A stretch of DNA of 64,000 nt from an uncultured Candidatus Poseidoniales archaeon (GCA_902593945.1 CACJKA010000006.1:27442-91441); one strand, 5' to 3'. Shown: positions 40,113-49,853, numbered from the stretch's first letter. Numbers and translations: made by a program. The notes: a model not told the origin generated them from the letters alone.

Positions 40113-41306
40113 ATGGCAATAGATGTAGTACCGGAATCAAAAACTCTTCATATCAAAAAATTACGTTTTAGATGGCAAGTGCTGTTATTGCAAACTCTAT
40201 CTACAGTTTCGCTATTATTCTTAATGCGTAAAATGAGTGAATTATATGGAGAATGTTCTGAAAAGTTTGTAGCAAACTCAGGTCCAGAAGGTTGGTGTCC
40301 TGCATATGAACATACTAGAGGATTGAGATGGATGGATTCTAATGGCAATACAATTCTACCTAACTTTATTACTGGAATTAATGAATCTGGCTTTGATGCG
40401 TTCACTATGCCTTTGATACTCTGTTTTGTTTTGACTGGATTGTGGGTATTCATGCAAACACGTGGAGAAAGGACCCAACTAATTATCAAAAGAACATTCA
40501 GCATAATTTTAGCTTCTTGGTTCCTTCTTCCTTTCCTAATATCTTGGTTGATAGGAATGGTTTCAAACGGCCCTTATCTTCCAATAGGGAATAATGATGA
40601 GCAATATAATCATATAGAATTAGTATTGGCTCCATTTGAGTTTTTCTTTGAATTAGTTTTCTTCGGTATCGTCTTTGCTCCAATTCTTATAGGTTTGATG
40701 GGAATTTGGGGGTTATCTAAGAGGATGATTACATGGGCTACTGGTTACTTTCTGATGGTAATTGGCATTCATGCAATGCTGACATTTGAAGGTGTAACCA
40801 CAGCAGTAGATGTCGGATTGAAACCTCTATCTGCCCAGATTGGTGAAGCAACTCTGTTTGGAGGACTAATTTCTCCATTAGCGTTTGATTTATTGACGGT
40901 GGCTATACTGTTGTTGGTATTCTTAGAGTCTGGGCTAGCAGTAATAACAAACCTCGAGTACACCTCTTTACTACCAGAAGCATCAAAGAATGATCCAGAA
41001 TATGTTAATCAATTTAATAATATTATTAATGGGCACTTAATACATCTATTCGGTGTAATGATTGTTGTAAGTTTGACAACTGCACTTGCTCTTGAATTTG
41101 ATGATTTCTTAATCTCATTTGTTGGATTCTTAGAGGGTTCTCAGTGGTCTGGCCAAGTAAAGGAATCGTTAGAATTACAACTAACTTATGGTAAAGTAAT
41201 TTCAGCATCATTGTTCATGATTGTAGTTGCAGGAGGAAGGTTCGTAATTCCTTGGCAAAGAATCACGGGAGTTATTGAAACCGGTCTTTCAAAAATTAGA
41301 AATTAA
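40113..41306 (+). CDS. Polytopic membrane protein of unknown function
   Basis: A 397-residue protein with about eight hydrophobic segments. An early external loop has Cys residues (ELYGECSEKF and GPEGWCPAYEH). The start at 40113 follows a GGGAGGT site at 40099-40105; the longer frame overlaps the DUF58 gene. Its position as the third gene after DUF4350 and DUF58 suggests it belongs to that membrane complex, but I see no recognised domain. Confidence 0.75.
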   Translation: MAIDVVPESKTLHIKKLRFRWQVLLLQTLSTVSLLFLMRKMSELYGECSEKFVANSGPEGWCPAYEHTRGLRWMDSNGNTILPNFITGINESGFDAFTMPLILCFVLTGLWVFMQTRGERTQLIIKRTFSIILASWFLLPFLISWLIGMVSNGPYLPIGNNDEQYNHIELVLAPFEFFFELVFFGIVFAPILIGLMGIWGLSKRMITWATGYFLMVIGIHAMLTFEGVTTAVDVGLKPLSAQIGEATLFGGLISPLAFDLLTVAILLLVFLESGLAVITNLEYTSLLPEASKNDPEYVNQFNNIINGHLIHLFGVMIVVSLTTALALEFDDFLISFVGFLEGSQWSGQVKESLELQLTYGKVISASLFMIVVAGGRFVIPWQRITGVIETGLSKIRN

Positions 41307-41578
41307 CTTAATCGTAAGATTTTATGAAGAGTTCCCCAGATAAAAATAATGAATACAAATTGAATAATTAGAATTATAAGATTATTTTCAATATCTAAAG
41401 ATTGCAGAATCTCTACTATTTGTTCTTGAAATGAGATTGTTATTAGAATAGTAATGAAAACTAAAAAACGATGTAACCAAGGACCCAATTTACTTACTTT
41501 ATCTTCATTGGTTAAAGTGGGTTGGCCATTCATACATCTATCAGAGGTATCTAGGTCATCAATCCATCGCTTAATCAC
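41303..41578 (-). CDS. Small membrane protein of unknown function
   Basis: A 91-residue ORF with GTG start, a polar N-terminus and two hydrophobic helices (about 37-52 and 68-86). Its stop overlaps the preceding plus-strand stop by four bases. It is supported by its hydrophobic pattern and fit between genes, not by homology. Confidence 0.5.
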   Translation of the reverse strand: MIKRWIDDLDTSDRCMNGQPTLTNEDKVSKLGPWLHRFLVFITILITISFQEQIVEILQSLDIENNLIILIIQFVFIIFIWGTLHKILRLS

Positions 41579-41625
41579 TATCTTTGACTCGTTGGGTTCA
41601 AGCGGAGAATACTTGACGGCACATT

Positions 41626-42621
41626 ATGAGCGGCGGACTCTCGATACAGTCATGCAGCCAATGTAGGGAGCCATCTATTCTATTTCAGGAATATAGTGGT
41701 CAGCATTTGTGTGGTAAACATTTAGCGTCTTCAATCAGGAAACGAGTATCTAAGGAAATACGTTTACAGATTAATCTACCAAAAGATGCACGACACCCTG
41801 ATGGAACTCCATTCAGAATTTTTGTCGCGATTTCTGGTGGTAAAGACTCAGCAGTGCTATTGAGTATGCTTGTCGATATTATTGGCCAAAGAAGAGATGT
41901 AGAAATTATTTCTGGCTGTATAGATGAGGGTATTGATGGGTATCGCTCACCTTCACTTGAACTTGCAAGAGAACTCTCCGAGTCTTTAGGAGTCAGGTTT
42001 GAAACATTATCATATGAGGAAATGGGATATGATAGAATGGACAATGTAGTAAATAAGATGGATGTTATTGGAGAAAATAATCCAGAAGCCAAGGGTATGA
42101 TGCCGTGTTCTTATTGTGGAGTTTTTAGAAGGCAAGGAATTAATGCTTTAGCGGAGAAAGTCGGAGCTGATATTATGGCATTAGGGCATAATCTAGATGA
42201 TATGGCTCAATCAATAATAATGAATTTCCAGAAGGGGAATATAGAGAGATCTGTTCGCTTGGCCCCTCATACTGATGATCCAATAGAAGGACTTGCACCC
42301 AGAGTAGTCCCTTTGCGCTGGATTCCTGAACAAGAAATCCATGCTCATGCAATTTCCTCGAATTTGCCTATTCATGATGGAGACTGCCCTCATGCTCCGG
42401 GTGCCATGAGGCAACTAAGTCGTAGAATAGTTGCCGATATGGAAACAATAACTCCAGGCTCTAGACATGGCTTATTACATTCTTTAGATCAAATACGTAA
42501 GTTATACAAAGAAGTTAATCCTGTTAAATCAGAGATTAAGAATTGTGAGAAATGTGGTGAAATAACTAGCAGAAAGATTTGTCAGGCCTGTACTATGAAA
42601 CGTTGGTTAGAAGAAAATTAA
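41626..42621 (+). CDS. ncsA: tRNA 2-thiolation ATPase, TtuA/Ncs6 (NcsA) family
   Basis: A PP-loop enzyme of 331 residues that thiolates uridine in tRNA. The N-terminal zinc finger is CSQC...CGKH, the PP-loop is SGGKDS (70-75), the cysteines of the active centre are in PCSYCGVFRR and GDCPHAPG, and a C-terminal zinc finger reads CEKCGEITSRKICQACTMKR. This layout is typical of the archaeal/eukaryotic Ncs6 branch that uses a ubiquitin-like sulfur carrier. No carrier gene is adjacent. Confidence 0.93.
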   Translation: MSGGLSIQSCSQCREPSILFQEYSGQHLCGKHLASSIRKRVSKEIRLQINLPKDARHPDGTPFRIFVAISGGKDSAVLLSMLVDIIGQRRDVEIISGCIDEGIDGYRSPSLELARELSESLGVRFETLSYEEMGYDRMDNVVNKMDVIGENNPEAKGMMPCSYCGVFRRQGINALAEKVGADIMALGHNLDDMAQSIIMNFQKGNIERSVRLAPHTDDPIEGLAPRVVPLRWIPEQEIHAHAISSNLPIHDGDCPHAPGAMRQLSRRIVADMETITPGSRHGLLHSLDQIRKLYKEVNPVKSEIKNCEKCGEITSRKICQACTMKRWLEEN

Positions 42622-43085
42622 ATTATGAACTCAACAATCTCATTGATGTCTTGATTCTTGCCACAATATGAACATCGTATTTCCATAGGTTCTGCAGAAA
42701 TAATTTTTAATTTATGAGGCAATGGCTCGCGAGAGTTTTGAGTTATACAATTTGAAAAAGAACATCTTACTATATTTATCAATTCTGAACCCAGTTCGAT
42801 AGTTCTTTTCTCTGCTACGTGATAATTTCGAATAATTGCAACAGATGCTTTTGGGGCAATTAGAGCTAAACGGTCCAGCTCTTCTTGATTTAATTCTCTA
42901 TCTTCGATCTTTAGAACATCTTTCCTACCCATTTTCCCACTAGGAACGTTCATTACCATAGAAATTGGGTTAGATCTTCCAACATCTAGTCTCAACATTT
43001 TCAGTACTTGTAATGCATGACCAGATGGGATATGATCGATTGCAGTACCATTACAAATAGCAGTAACACGTCTCATTTCACTCAT
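42618..43085 (-). CDS. pyrI: Aspartate carbamoyltransferase regulatory subunit
   Basis: The allosteric regulatory subunit of aspartate transcarbamoylase, 155 residues. The nucleotide-binding domain begins RRVTAICNGTAIDHIPSGHA, and the C-terminal zinc domain has CSFSNC and CSYCGK ligands. It overlaps pyrB by ATGA, so the two subunits are coupled. Its stop overlaps the convergent ncsA stop by four bases. Confidence 0.95.
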   Translation of the reverse strand: MSEMRRVTAICNGTAIDHIPSGHALQVLKMLRLDVGRSNPISMVMNVPSGKMGRKDVLKIEDRELNQEELDRLALIAPKASVAIIRNYHVAEKRTIELGSELINIVRCSFSNCITQNSREPLPHKLKIISAEPMEIRCSYCGKNQDINEIVEFII

Positions 43086-44020
43086 TTCTTCACCTTCTTT
43101 GGAACCTTTACCCCTAAACTTCTACATAGTAAAGCCATTCTAGTGGGAACTCCATTGAATGCTTGCTGAAAATATCTTGCGTGTCTTGTTGAATCAACAC
43201 TAGCATGTAATTCATTTACTCTTGGTAGAGGGTGCATAACTATCATTTCTGCTTTAGCATCAGATAAGTCATCTTTTGTCAATTTATAAATTCCTGCTAC
43301 TTTGTTGTATTCATCTTCATCTGGGAATCTTTCTTTCTGTATTCTTGTCATATATATTACATCAGCAGAATCAATTGACAACGACATTTCTTCTGTTTCA
43401 TTTATATCTCCGCCATGATTCTTTAGATCTGAAACTATTTCATCAGGCATTTTCAGTGATTCGGGTGACACTAGAGTTATTTTGGCCCCAAATCTTACCA
43501 ATGCATGAGATAAACTATGCGTTGTTCTTCCATATCTAAGATCTCCTACCATCATTACATTCAGCCCTTCAAGGCTTCCATGAGCTTCACGAATTGTGAA
43601 TAAATCAAGCATAGTTTGGGTTGGGTGATTTCCTGCTCCGTCTCCACCATTTAAGACTGGTATTTCAACAGCATCCGCACTATATTGAGCAGCCCCCTGG
43701 TTTGGATGTCTAATAACTGCAATATCTGCATATCCATCAACCATCTGCATAGTATCGTACAGTGTTTCGCCTTTCGATACTGAAGAACCAACTGAACTAA
43801 GATTCAAAACTTCGCCACCTAATCTTTTCATGGCAGTTTCAAATGACATTCTGGTTCGTGTCGAGTTCTCAAAGAATAGATTACCTAATACCTTCCCTTG
43901 AAGTAAAGGTAAGTATACTTCACCTTTAGCAACCGGCAATAAACTTCTTGCATTATCGAGTACTTGTAATATCTCTTCATTTGTTAGATCGTCCATCGTA
44001 ATAACGTCGCCCATGCTCAT
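43082..44020 (-). CDS. pyrB: Aspartate carbamoyltransferase catalytic subunit
   Basis: This catalyses carbamoyl phosphate plus aspartate to carbamoyl aspartate in pyrimidine synthesis. The phosphate-binding motif FFENSTRTRMSFE is conserved, as are DGAGNHPTQTMLDL and the MHPLPRVNE block. The length of 312 residues is normal. It is the first gene of pyrB-pyrI and is divergent from the GHMP kinase gene. Confidence 0.96.
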   Translation of the reverse strand: MSMGDVITMDDLTNEEILQVLDNARSLLPVAKGEVYLPLLQGKVLGNLFFENSTRTRMSFETAMKRLGGEVLNLSSVGSSVSKGETLYDTMQMVDGYADIAVIRHPNQGAAQYSADAVEIPVLNGGDGAGNHPTQTMLDLFTIREAHGSLEGLNVMMVGDLRYGRTTHSLSHALVRFGAKITLVSPESLKMPDEIVSDLKNHGGDINETEEMSLSIDSADVIYMTRIQKERFPDEDEYNKVAGIYKLTKDDLSDAKAEMIVMHPLPRVNELHASVDSTRHARYFQQAFNGVPTRMALLCRSLGVKVPKKVKK

Positions 44021-44127
44021 TCCTCTAGTTAATCGCGTTAGAAGTCGGTCATATGTATTGCCCTCTAAGTATAACCTTTGATGACCGTATTCCGCTGTCT
44101 TGATGAATAATGAATTACCCCATAAGC

Positions 44128-45120
44128 ATGATGATAATCAGTCGGACACCAGTTCGAGTTTCATTTTGCGGGGGTGGAACTGACGTAGATTGGTTCTCTC
44201 AATCATCTGAAAAAGGCGGAATGGTTACATCTCTGGCCATTGATAGGTATATTCATGTAATTGTAAATAGGCGTTTTGATGAAAGGATTAGACTATCTTA
44301 TTCAAAGTTAGAAGTTGTAGATAATTTTGAAGATCTTGAACATGAATTAGTCCGTGAATCAATGAGAATAACAGGAGTCACTTCCGGAGTTGAAATCACT
44401 ACAATAGCAGATATCCCCTCTCGAGGAACAGGTTTAGGATCTTCTTCTGCAGTCACTGTAGGTTTGTTAAATGCTTTACATTGCTTTGCAGGGAGGAATG
44501 TTTCCGCGTCTCAACTGGCTTCTGAAGCGTGTGAAATTGAAATTAAGATACTTGGGCAGCCTATTGGGAGGCAAGATCAATATGCGGCTTCTTTTGGTGG
44601 AATAAATTCCATCAAATTCTGTTCTGATGGTAATGTCATAGTCGATCCAATTAATATCTCTGAACAAATAATGTCAAATATTTCTAACGAATTCACTCTT
44701 ATATTTACAGGACAGAATCGTTCTGCCTCTGCTGTACTATTAAATTCTGAAGAAGATGGTAGATCTGCTATAGATAATCTAATTAGAATAAGAGAGCAAG
44801 CGGACGAAGCTAGAGAATTTATTTTATCAGGAGATTTATCAAAACTCGGTATTCTCCTAAATGAAGCATGGTCTATGAAAAGAGGTATTTCTTCAAATAT
44901 CAGTAACGATTTTCTTGATGAAATGTATAGCCGCATAATGTCCAAAGGTGCAAATGGTGCTAAATTACTAGGTGCTGGAGGAGGGGGTTTCTTCCTTGTT
45001 CATGGAGACCACGAACTTCGTGAAAAATTACAATCTGAGTTCTCTTCTGAGCATAGAATGTTGCCTCTGAACATTGACTTTAATGGTTCATCAATCATTT
45101 TTAATGATTCAAGAGTGTGA
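44128..45120 (+). CDS. GHMP-family sugar kinase, D-glycero-D-manno-heptose 7-phosphate kinase-like
   Basis: A GHMP kinase of about 330 residues. The start TPVRVSFCGGGTDVDWF is typical of heptose 7-phosphate/fucose kinase-like members, the ATP motif is PSRGTGLGSSSAVTVG, and the C-terminal motif GAKLLGAGGGGFFLV is present. Substrate assignment to a heptose or related sugar is inferred. Upstream in-frame ATG codons (44110) are less likely. It ends five bases before the exported protein gene, so a common transcript is likely, perhaps linking it to surface glycosylation. Confidence 0.82.
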   Translation: MMIISRTPVRVSFCGGGTDVDWFSQSSEKGGMVTSLAIDRYIHVIVNRRFDERIRLSYSKLEVVDNFEDLEHELVRESMRITGVTSGVEITTIADIPSRGTGLGSSSAVTVGLLNALHCFAGRNVSASQLASEACEIEIKILGQPIGRQDQYAASFGGINSIKFCSDGNVIVDPINISEQIMSNISNEFTLIFTGQNRSASAVLLNSEEDGRSAIDNLIRIREQADEAREFILSGDLSKLGILLNEAWSMKRGISSNISNDFLDEMYSRIMSKGANGAKLLGAGGGGFFLVHGDHELREKLQSEFSSEHRMLPLNIDFNGSSIIFNDSRV

Positions 45121-45124
45121 AAAG

Positions 45125-47230
45125 ATGAAAAAAATTATATTGCCATTTATATTGACATTTCTAATTATTTTTAGCTTGAACAATGTTTCTGTTAGTGCTG
45201 CCGATGATCGAAATGTTAGCGATGAAGATATTATTTTCTCAATTACAGGTTATTCGAAGTTTATCATAGAAGATGCGATAGAAGTTAATTCACAATTTAA
45301 TGCTTCTTGGGAGGCTTCTATAATCCTCTCTGATCAAATTGGAACCGATCTTCTGCAGAACTCAGAATTAGGACTTAGAGCACAAATTGACATCCACCTA
45401 GGTAATTCCGATGGCTTTGTAGATTCAAATGAATCAGATTTATTCGATCAATTGTTCCGTATAGAGAGGAACTGGAATAATTCTGAAAATGGTGGTTGTT
45501 GTATTTTTGATTATAATCCATTATATTCTCCAGAAGGAATTAATTTACTTACATCTAAAGTAATTGTGGGACCAATAGAATTAGAAAATACTACATGGGG
45601 TTGGAATGAGTCAACCGATTTGATAGGACAGACCGATAGTCGAGCTACTAGGATTATTGACTTCCCAAGAGTCGGTTCCTTAGTTGAGGAAGTTCCTTTA
45701 ATGATTTTTCTTCCAGACGATTGGGAATACACATATAGTGCGATGGGAGAAATATTTTCCGGAGAACCTGGCGAATTTACTGTCAATCGCTCTGAGGCAA
45801 ATGTTGCAAGTAATATCCGAGTAACAATTTCTAATAATCAAGTACCCAATGCTTTAGGTTATAGAACTTCAACTGGAACAATGATTACCTTAAATTCTCC
45901 TACTTCATATTATGGGGAATGTGAGGATAGTAGTTTAGATCACAATCAACAATGGTGGACACTATCAAATAATAATACTCTTGTTTTGACACACTACGGA
46001 GATAATCTAAGTTTCATTCCCCAAGATTATGGTTTTCAAGAAGCAGAGGTTGCTAGTATAGTTATGTATTGTAAAGATTGGTTCAATACTACAGATACAT
46101 GGTATGAAAATATACTAATTGACTCCATATTTCCAGTTTGGGAATCAGTAATTTCTTACTTTAACGAAGAAAATGAGGAGGTCATATTTGATAATAGTCA
46201 ACCTATAACAATAAAATCTGATACAAGTATTTCATTTAATATTTCAGCAAACGACCCTAATTCTGAATCTCCGGTAAACATTCAAATAACCTCAAATAAG
46301 ACTTCTAATTATATTCATAGCGATGTAAATATTCTAGAATTCTCAGACATATTTTATCAAAATGATGATGTAAATGGTCTCCATCTAAATCTTTCCGAAC
46401 GTCATAAAGCCAAGTCTCCTACATCGTGGTCAGTTAATCTAAAAATTTCTGATGATGCAGGAAATACAATTTATAGAGAATGGGAGATAATAGTTCTGGA
46501 TGGTATGGGGCCAACAATAATTCCTGACTTAATAATAAATAATCAATCGATTTCATCTAATAATCTCGCTAGAGATGGCGATATAATTACAATCTCTCTA
46601 CAACAATCTTTTGATGATTTAGATTCAATCAATGAAACTAGGTGGTCTTTATCAATTGATAATGAAGTAATTGTCGATAATGTTACAATGAATCAGATAG
46701 ATAAAATGAATCTCGGGCCATTCACTTCCGGAACCCATGTTTTTAGTATAGATGCATATGATTCTTCTTTTAACCATCAGAATCTTGCTTTTGGATTAGC
46801 AATTTCTCCGAATTTTGGAGTCGATATTGAATTAATTTCTACTGAAATTGAAGGTAAATTAGTTGAGGGCAATACAGTCTTATTTTCAGCATCTATGCAA
46901 AATAATCGAGCCTCTTCAGGGTCAGGGCAGTTTTGCGTTAATAGTCAATGTGGACCATTTGTTGGTGTACCCGCCGCTAATTCAAACACTCCGGGATATT
47001 TTGATGTAGAATTGAGTGTTGAGTTGACAAGTTCAACTCCAATTAGTACCTATTTTAAGTGGCAAAGTGAGAGCTCAGGAGATAATGGGCAAATAACCAT
47101 CGAATCTGAAGTTCCAGTTGAACCATATTGGCAAAAACCAATACAAACAGTTCTGTTAGTTTTTGTATTTTTATCATTATTCGTTTTTTCTGTAAATCAC
47201 CTCTGGGGAGTAGATTCTCAAAGACCATAA
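45125..47230 (+). CDS. Large exported, C-terminally anchored surface protein
   Basis: A 701-residue protein with an N-terminal signal peptide (residues 1-25, cleavage after VSA), a long Asn/Ser/Asp-rich extracellular part and a C-terminal helix (TVLLVFVFLSLFVFSVNHLW) followed by a short basic tail. The extracellular part contains EF-hand-like LGNSDGFVDSNESDLF, a cysteine pair NGGCC, and beta-rich Ig-like stretches. Many N-x-S/T sites suggest glycosylation. I recognise no family. The ATG at 45125 is chosen because it begins the signal peptide. Confidence 0.75.
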   Translation: MKKIILPFILTFLIIFSLNNVSVSAADDRNVSDEDIIFSITGYSKFIIEDAIEVNSQFNASWEASIILSDQIGTDLLQNSELGLRAQIDIHLGNSDGFVDSNESDLFDQLFRIERNWNNSENGGCCIFDYNPLYSPEGINLLTSKVIVGPIELENTTWGWNESTDLIGQTDSRATRIIDFPRVGSLVEEVPLMIFLPDDWEYTYSAMGEIFSGEPGEFTVNRSEANVASNIRVTISNNQVPNALGYRTSTGTMITLNSPTSYYGECEDSSLDHNQQWWTLSNNNTLVLTHYGDNLSFIPQDYGFQEAEVASIVMYCKDWFNTTDTWYENILIDSIFPVWESVISYFNEENEEVIFDNSQPITIKSDTSISFNISANDPNSESPVNIQITSNKTSNYIHSDVNILEFSDIFYQNDDVNGLHLNLSERHKAKSPTSWSVNLKISDDAGNTIYREWEIIVLDGMGPTIIPDLIINNQSISSNNLARDGDIITISLQQSFDDLDSINETRWSLSIDNEVIVDNVTMNQIDKMNLGPFTSGTHVFSIDAYDSSFNHQNLAFGLAISPNFGVDIELISTEIEGKLVEGNTVLFSASMQNNRASSGSGQFCVNSQCGPFVGVPAANSNTPGYFDVELSVELTSSTPISTYFKWQSESSGDNGQITIESEVPVEPYWQKPIQTVLLVFVFLSLFVFSVNHLWGVDSQRP

Positions 47231-47282
47231 TCTGAAACAAATGTCCGCAGCACTCATGAGTCATAACATATGGTGATTAACT

Positions 47283-49001
47283 GTGATTCTACTACCCGAC
47301 TACCCTGATCGAGTGATTCGCGATCATAGAGTTCGAGTTGAAAGAATAGCATTATCCATCACCTTCTTACTTATTTTTTCTGCATCATGGTGGCTATTCT
47401 CCGGTTTATTTGGTTCACCAGAGATATTGCCCCGACTAGGTCCAATATCTTTGATATTTATTTCTTCATTAGTTGTAATTGATTTGATTGATTATGGACT
47501 AATTCAGAGATCTAGGTTAGGAGTAATTGCTAATATTTCTTATCCTAGTTTGTTAGCATTATCAGTCTCTAATATCGAATATAATGATGCTTTAATATCT
47601 GGATTAATATACCTTCTATTAGCTATTTTTCTTTGGTTTATTGCTAGGAAAAACCTCTCAATCACCCATTCATCTAGGAGATGGAGAGGCTTAACTAGTT
47701 TTCTCGGACTCGCATTCTCTGCTTCAATTATGTATTCCATTTCGTCAGAAATGTACGTTTATTCGGTTGTCTTAATTTGTGTATTAGTTACCATGATTCC
47801 CGATTTATTATCTAAGGATGAAAATCACAAATCAAGGAAAAATTTTATCAAGAAACTTGATAAAATTGAGGAACAGGTATTACTATTACGAAGTGAAGGA
47901 ATCTCTCTTGAACAAGCCTCTTCAATTTTGAAGAAAGCAAGAGAGGAATGTTGGAACGAACCTGAGAAGGGTATGGAAGTTATCTCACTTGCAGAAGAAG
48001 AAATTGAAAGAGTTCAATCTTTGGCTAGAGACTTAGATGATATAAAACAAGAAACTTACCTATTTTTGAAGAAAGCAGAATCTATAGCTCCTGGAATAAC
48101 TGGTCCAAGAAAGGCATTTGAATCCGGAGAAAAAGAATCTGATTTTGGTTCTTTAAGAGAATCCGAGATATTCTTCCGGCTTTCAAAAAAGAAGTCTGAG
48201 GTGGTAATTCAACATTGGCAAAATGCAATTGATGAAATCGCAAGTGCAGAAGAATTAATTTCTAGTATTACAAAAGTTCAATTAGACTCAATAAGAAACA
48301 TAATTGATTCCGCTAAGGAAGCACTCGAATCGGAAAATCCAATTGAAGCAATTAAGATAGCATCTTCAGTTTCTGGCCATCTTGAAAGTTTAGAAGCTAC
48401 TACAATAGAGGCTAAAGAAGCAATAATCGAAGCCGAAAAGGCTATTCAAGGCGTTGATGATAGTTTCTCAGTTAGTACCAAAGAAAGATTATTAGAGTCA
48501 AAGAGTGCATTAGAATCAGGAAATTCTTCACTTGCTAAAGGATTGGCTACAAGTATTCTCAGAGATATAAATAAAGTTTCTGAATCAATGCAGAAAGTAC
48601 AGCGTGCTCTTAGGCAGAAGAAAAAATTGGTTGCAAGTTTCCCTACTGGCCAATCCGGTGATAAATGGAGAAATGAACTGAAAAATATTGAAGAAAAAGT
48701 AGATTTAGAACAATGGGTTGAAGCATCTAGACTTCTAGAATTACTTACAAAAGATCTTCAAATCTATGAAAAATCAAAATCAGAGGCTTTAGAATTATAC
48801 TCATTCTTAGAAAGCGAATGGATTGACTTAAGGAAGAAACTTGACTCATCTAATATTAAAGTCAATGATCCAATGAGGATGAGTGCTGAGAGTAAAATTT
48901 CTGAATGTAAGAGATTATTGGATGAGGGAGATATAGATTCTACTCTTTCATTATTGGGAGAAACCGATGAAATTATTGAAAATCTTAGGAGAAGAATTTA
49001 A
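47283..49001 (+). CDS. Membrane-anchored coiled-coil protein
   Basis: The start is GTG. About six membrane helices (residues 20-177) are followed by roughly 390 residues of charged heptad repeat (for example EEQVLLLRSEGISLEQASSI, LDSIRNIIDSAKEALE, LRQKKKLVASFPTGQ), so the C-terminal two thirds is a long cytosolic coiled coil or spectrin-like helical bundle. I recognise no family. It is 53 bases downstream of the exported protein and may be part of the same envelope unit. Confidence 0.78.
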   Translation: MILLPDYPDRVIRDHRVRVERIALSITFLLIFSASWWLFSGLFGSPEILPRLGPISLIFISSLVVIDLIDYGLIQRSRLGVIANISYPSLLALSVSNIEYNDALISGLIYLLLAIFLWFIARKNLSITHSSRRWRGLTSFLGLAFSASIMYSISSEMYVYSVVLICVLVTMIPDLLSKDENHKSRKNFIKKLDKIEEQVLLLRSEGISLEQASSILKKAREECWNEPEKGMEVISLAEEEIERVQSLARDLDDIKQETYLFLKKAESIAPGITGPRKAFESGEKESDFGSLRESEIFFRLSKKKSEVVIQHWQNAIDEIASAEELISSITKVQLDSIRNIIDSAKEALESENPIEAIKIASSVSGHLESLEATTIEAKEAIIEAEKAIQGVDDSFSVSTKERLLESKSALESGNSSLAKGLATSILRDINKVSESMQKVQRALRQKKKLVASFPTGQSGDKWRNELKNIEEKVDLEQWVEASRLLELLTKDLQIYEKSKSEALELYSFLESEWIDLRKKLDSSNIKVNDPMRMSAESKISECKRLLDEGDIDSTLSLLGETDEIIENLRRRI

Positions 49002-49837
49002 GCTTCATTTTTATTTTTATCTACACAATATGGGCAATAAGAATCAAATTTATAATTATTAGACCTTCTTTCTTGCTTTGTTAGAGGTTCTCTACAAGCG
49101 AAGCACATTGAGTATTCCGTTTCATTTAACTCGGTATCTACTGCAACTCTTTGATCAAAGACAAAACAGTCTCCATTCCAATGAGACCCATCAGTCTCCT
49201 CAAAGTATCCTAAAACTCCACCCTCTAATTGTTTAACATTCTCAAAACCGGCATTCATCATTACTACTGATGCCTTTTCACACCTGATTCCTCCTGTACA
49301 ATACATTACTATTTGTTTTGTTTTGTACTCTTCAGGAAGATCCAAAATGGCTTCTGGAAAATCCCTGAATGTGGATAAATTGAGATCTATTGCGTTCTCA
49401 AATAAACCGACTCTAGTTTCATAATCATTTCTTGTATCTAGAATTACTAAATCTTCATTCTTGTCTAACATATTCTTTAATTCCTGAGGTTTGATATTAG
49501 GTGCAGTGAACTCTGCAGGTCTAACATCATCTAAACCTAATGAAATAATTTCTTTCTTCAATCTCACAAGCATTCTTCGAAACGGTTGATAATCGGTATA
49601 ACTTATTTTTAACGGGATGTCGACGAATCTTTTATCCGATTCTAGAAATTCTATGTAAGAATCTATAGATTTTTTATCTCCGGCAAGGAAAAAATTGATT
49701 CCATTTCTACTCAGTAAAATAGTACCCTTAAGATTTAGCTTTTCACAAATAAATCTGAATGGTTGCCTTAGTTCATCCCTATCCTCTAAATCGACAAAGC
49801 GATAACCTGCAATATTTACTATCTCTCCATCTTCCAT
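48998..49837 (-). CDS. trhO: TrhO-type tRNA uridine(34) hydroxylase (rhodanese family)
   Basis: This 279-residue protein introduces the 5-hydroxyl group on wobble uridine using oxygen. The N-terminal acylphosphatase-like half (GTILLSRNGINFFLAG) is followed by a rhodanese domain whose catalytic cysteine is Cys180 in MYCTGGIRCEKAS. The C-terminal part has CFACREPLT and CPYC, likely a zinc site. This is a family best known in bacteria. It is downstream of thrS on the same strand by 17 bases. Confidence 0.9.
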   Translation of the reverse strand: MEDGEIVNIAGYRFVDLEDRDELRQPFRFICEKLNLKGTILLSRNGINFFLAGDKKSIDSYIEFLESDKRFVDIPLKISYTDYQPFRRMLVRLKKEIISLGLDDVRPAEFTAPNIKPQELKNMLDKNEDLVILDTRNDYETRVGLFENAIDLNLSTFRDFPEAILDLPEEYKTKQIVMYCTGGIRCEKASVVMMNAGFENVKQLEGGVLGYFEETDGSHWNGDCFVFDQRVAVDTELNETEYSMCFACREPLTKQERRSNNYKFDSYCPYCVDKNKNEA

Positions 49838-49853
49838 ATCGACGCCTCAATGT

